From assembly GCA_027487835.1 (NCBI GenBank), contig JAIYCU010000005.1, positions 1 through 44,579 of the forward strand: a DNA stretch of 44,579 nucleotides, in the 5' to 3' direction. Positions 44,574-44,579 of the stretch are shown in pieces. Positions within the stretch are counted from its first letter, which is position 1; every line of letters starts with the position of its first letter. The position numbers were made by a program, and so were the translations under genes. The notes under the pieces were generated by a model. That model was not told where the DNA came from, did not search any database, and saw nothing but the letters and a program-made list of their open reading frames with translations. The DNA comes from Bacteroidota bacterium. Lineage in GTDB: Bacteria > Bacteroidota > Bacteroidia > UKL13-3.

Positions 44574-44579
44574 TGATAA

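Noticed and set aside
1-44579. CRISPR arrays, insertion sequences, toxin-antitoxin or other defence systems.
   Set aside because: No regularly spaced repeats, transposase or nuclease-type genes, or paired small genes were found on either strand.

Overview
The window looks like an AT-rich chromosome segment from a member of the Bacteroidota. The evidence is type IX secretion (T9SS) sorting domains of both A and B types, a TonB-dependent receptor paired with a DUF4249 lipoprotein, DUF2723 and PorT-like proteins, and promoters of the TTG/TAnnTTTG type that is characteristic of the phylum. Shine-Dalgarno sequences are almost absent. I cannot assign a genus. I see no tRNA, rRNA, CRISPR array, prophage or insertion sequence. 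The genes are mostly housekeeping and envelope genes.

Layout. 1-6.0 kb: the end of a T9SS cargo gene, a PrsW-like intramembrane protease, metG, a small PH-like membrane protein and a YhiN/HI0933 flavoprotein. 6.1-14.2 kb: a DUF2723 glycosyltransferase with a TrmH/RlmB-type rRNA methylase. These converge on a SerB-SerA-ACT fusion, which is preceded by a small T9SS cargo gene and a glucosaminidase-LysM protein. 14.2-20.6 kb: a GT-C-like membrane protein, dsbD-gmhA and an amino acid permease. 20.6-26.6 kb: a TonB receptor, DUF4249 lipoprotein, PorT-like barrel, pyrF and a methyltransferase, closed by a bidirectional terminator. 26.6-28.7 kb: pheS with a deoxyhypusine synthase homologue. 28.65-29.09 kb: the only large gene-free stretch. 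29.1-38.2 kb: a tightly packed seven-gene minus-strand operon (two M16 proteins, T9SS-B cargo, ybeY, mnmG, methyltransferase, Ig-like lipoprotein). 38.2-44.6 kb: a DctA-type symporter, an RluB-type pseudouridine synthase with a long basic arm, tatA-gatA, a transglycosylase-like LysM protein and an RRM protein.

Four observations stand out. (1) The SerB-SerA-ACT fusion keeps the phosphatase residues, the NAD fold and the serine-binding residues of ACT. It has lost the dehydrogenase Arg and His residues, so it may be a serine-sensing phosphoserine phosphatase. (2) The 28.65-29.09 kb gap has an AT-rich tract, four DnaA-box-like 9-mers and a 10-bp direct repeat. Hand-counted G versus C on the + strand rises about two-fold across it, so it is a candidate replication origin. 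(3) The 11-mer CGGTTTGAACC occurs six times on mixed strands, in different reading frames and in an intergenic spacer, where about 0.01 would be expected. (4) The terminal transglycosylase-like protein lacks the catalytic Glu.

Start sites. For several genes the -7 promoter box decides the start codon. In some it lies only 5-7 bases upstream of the start, which suggests leaderless mRNAs. All functional calls come from reading the sequence and remembered family motifs; no database search was run.
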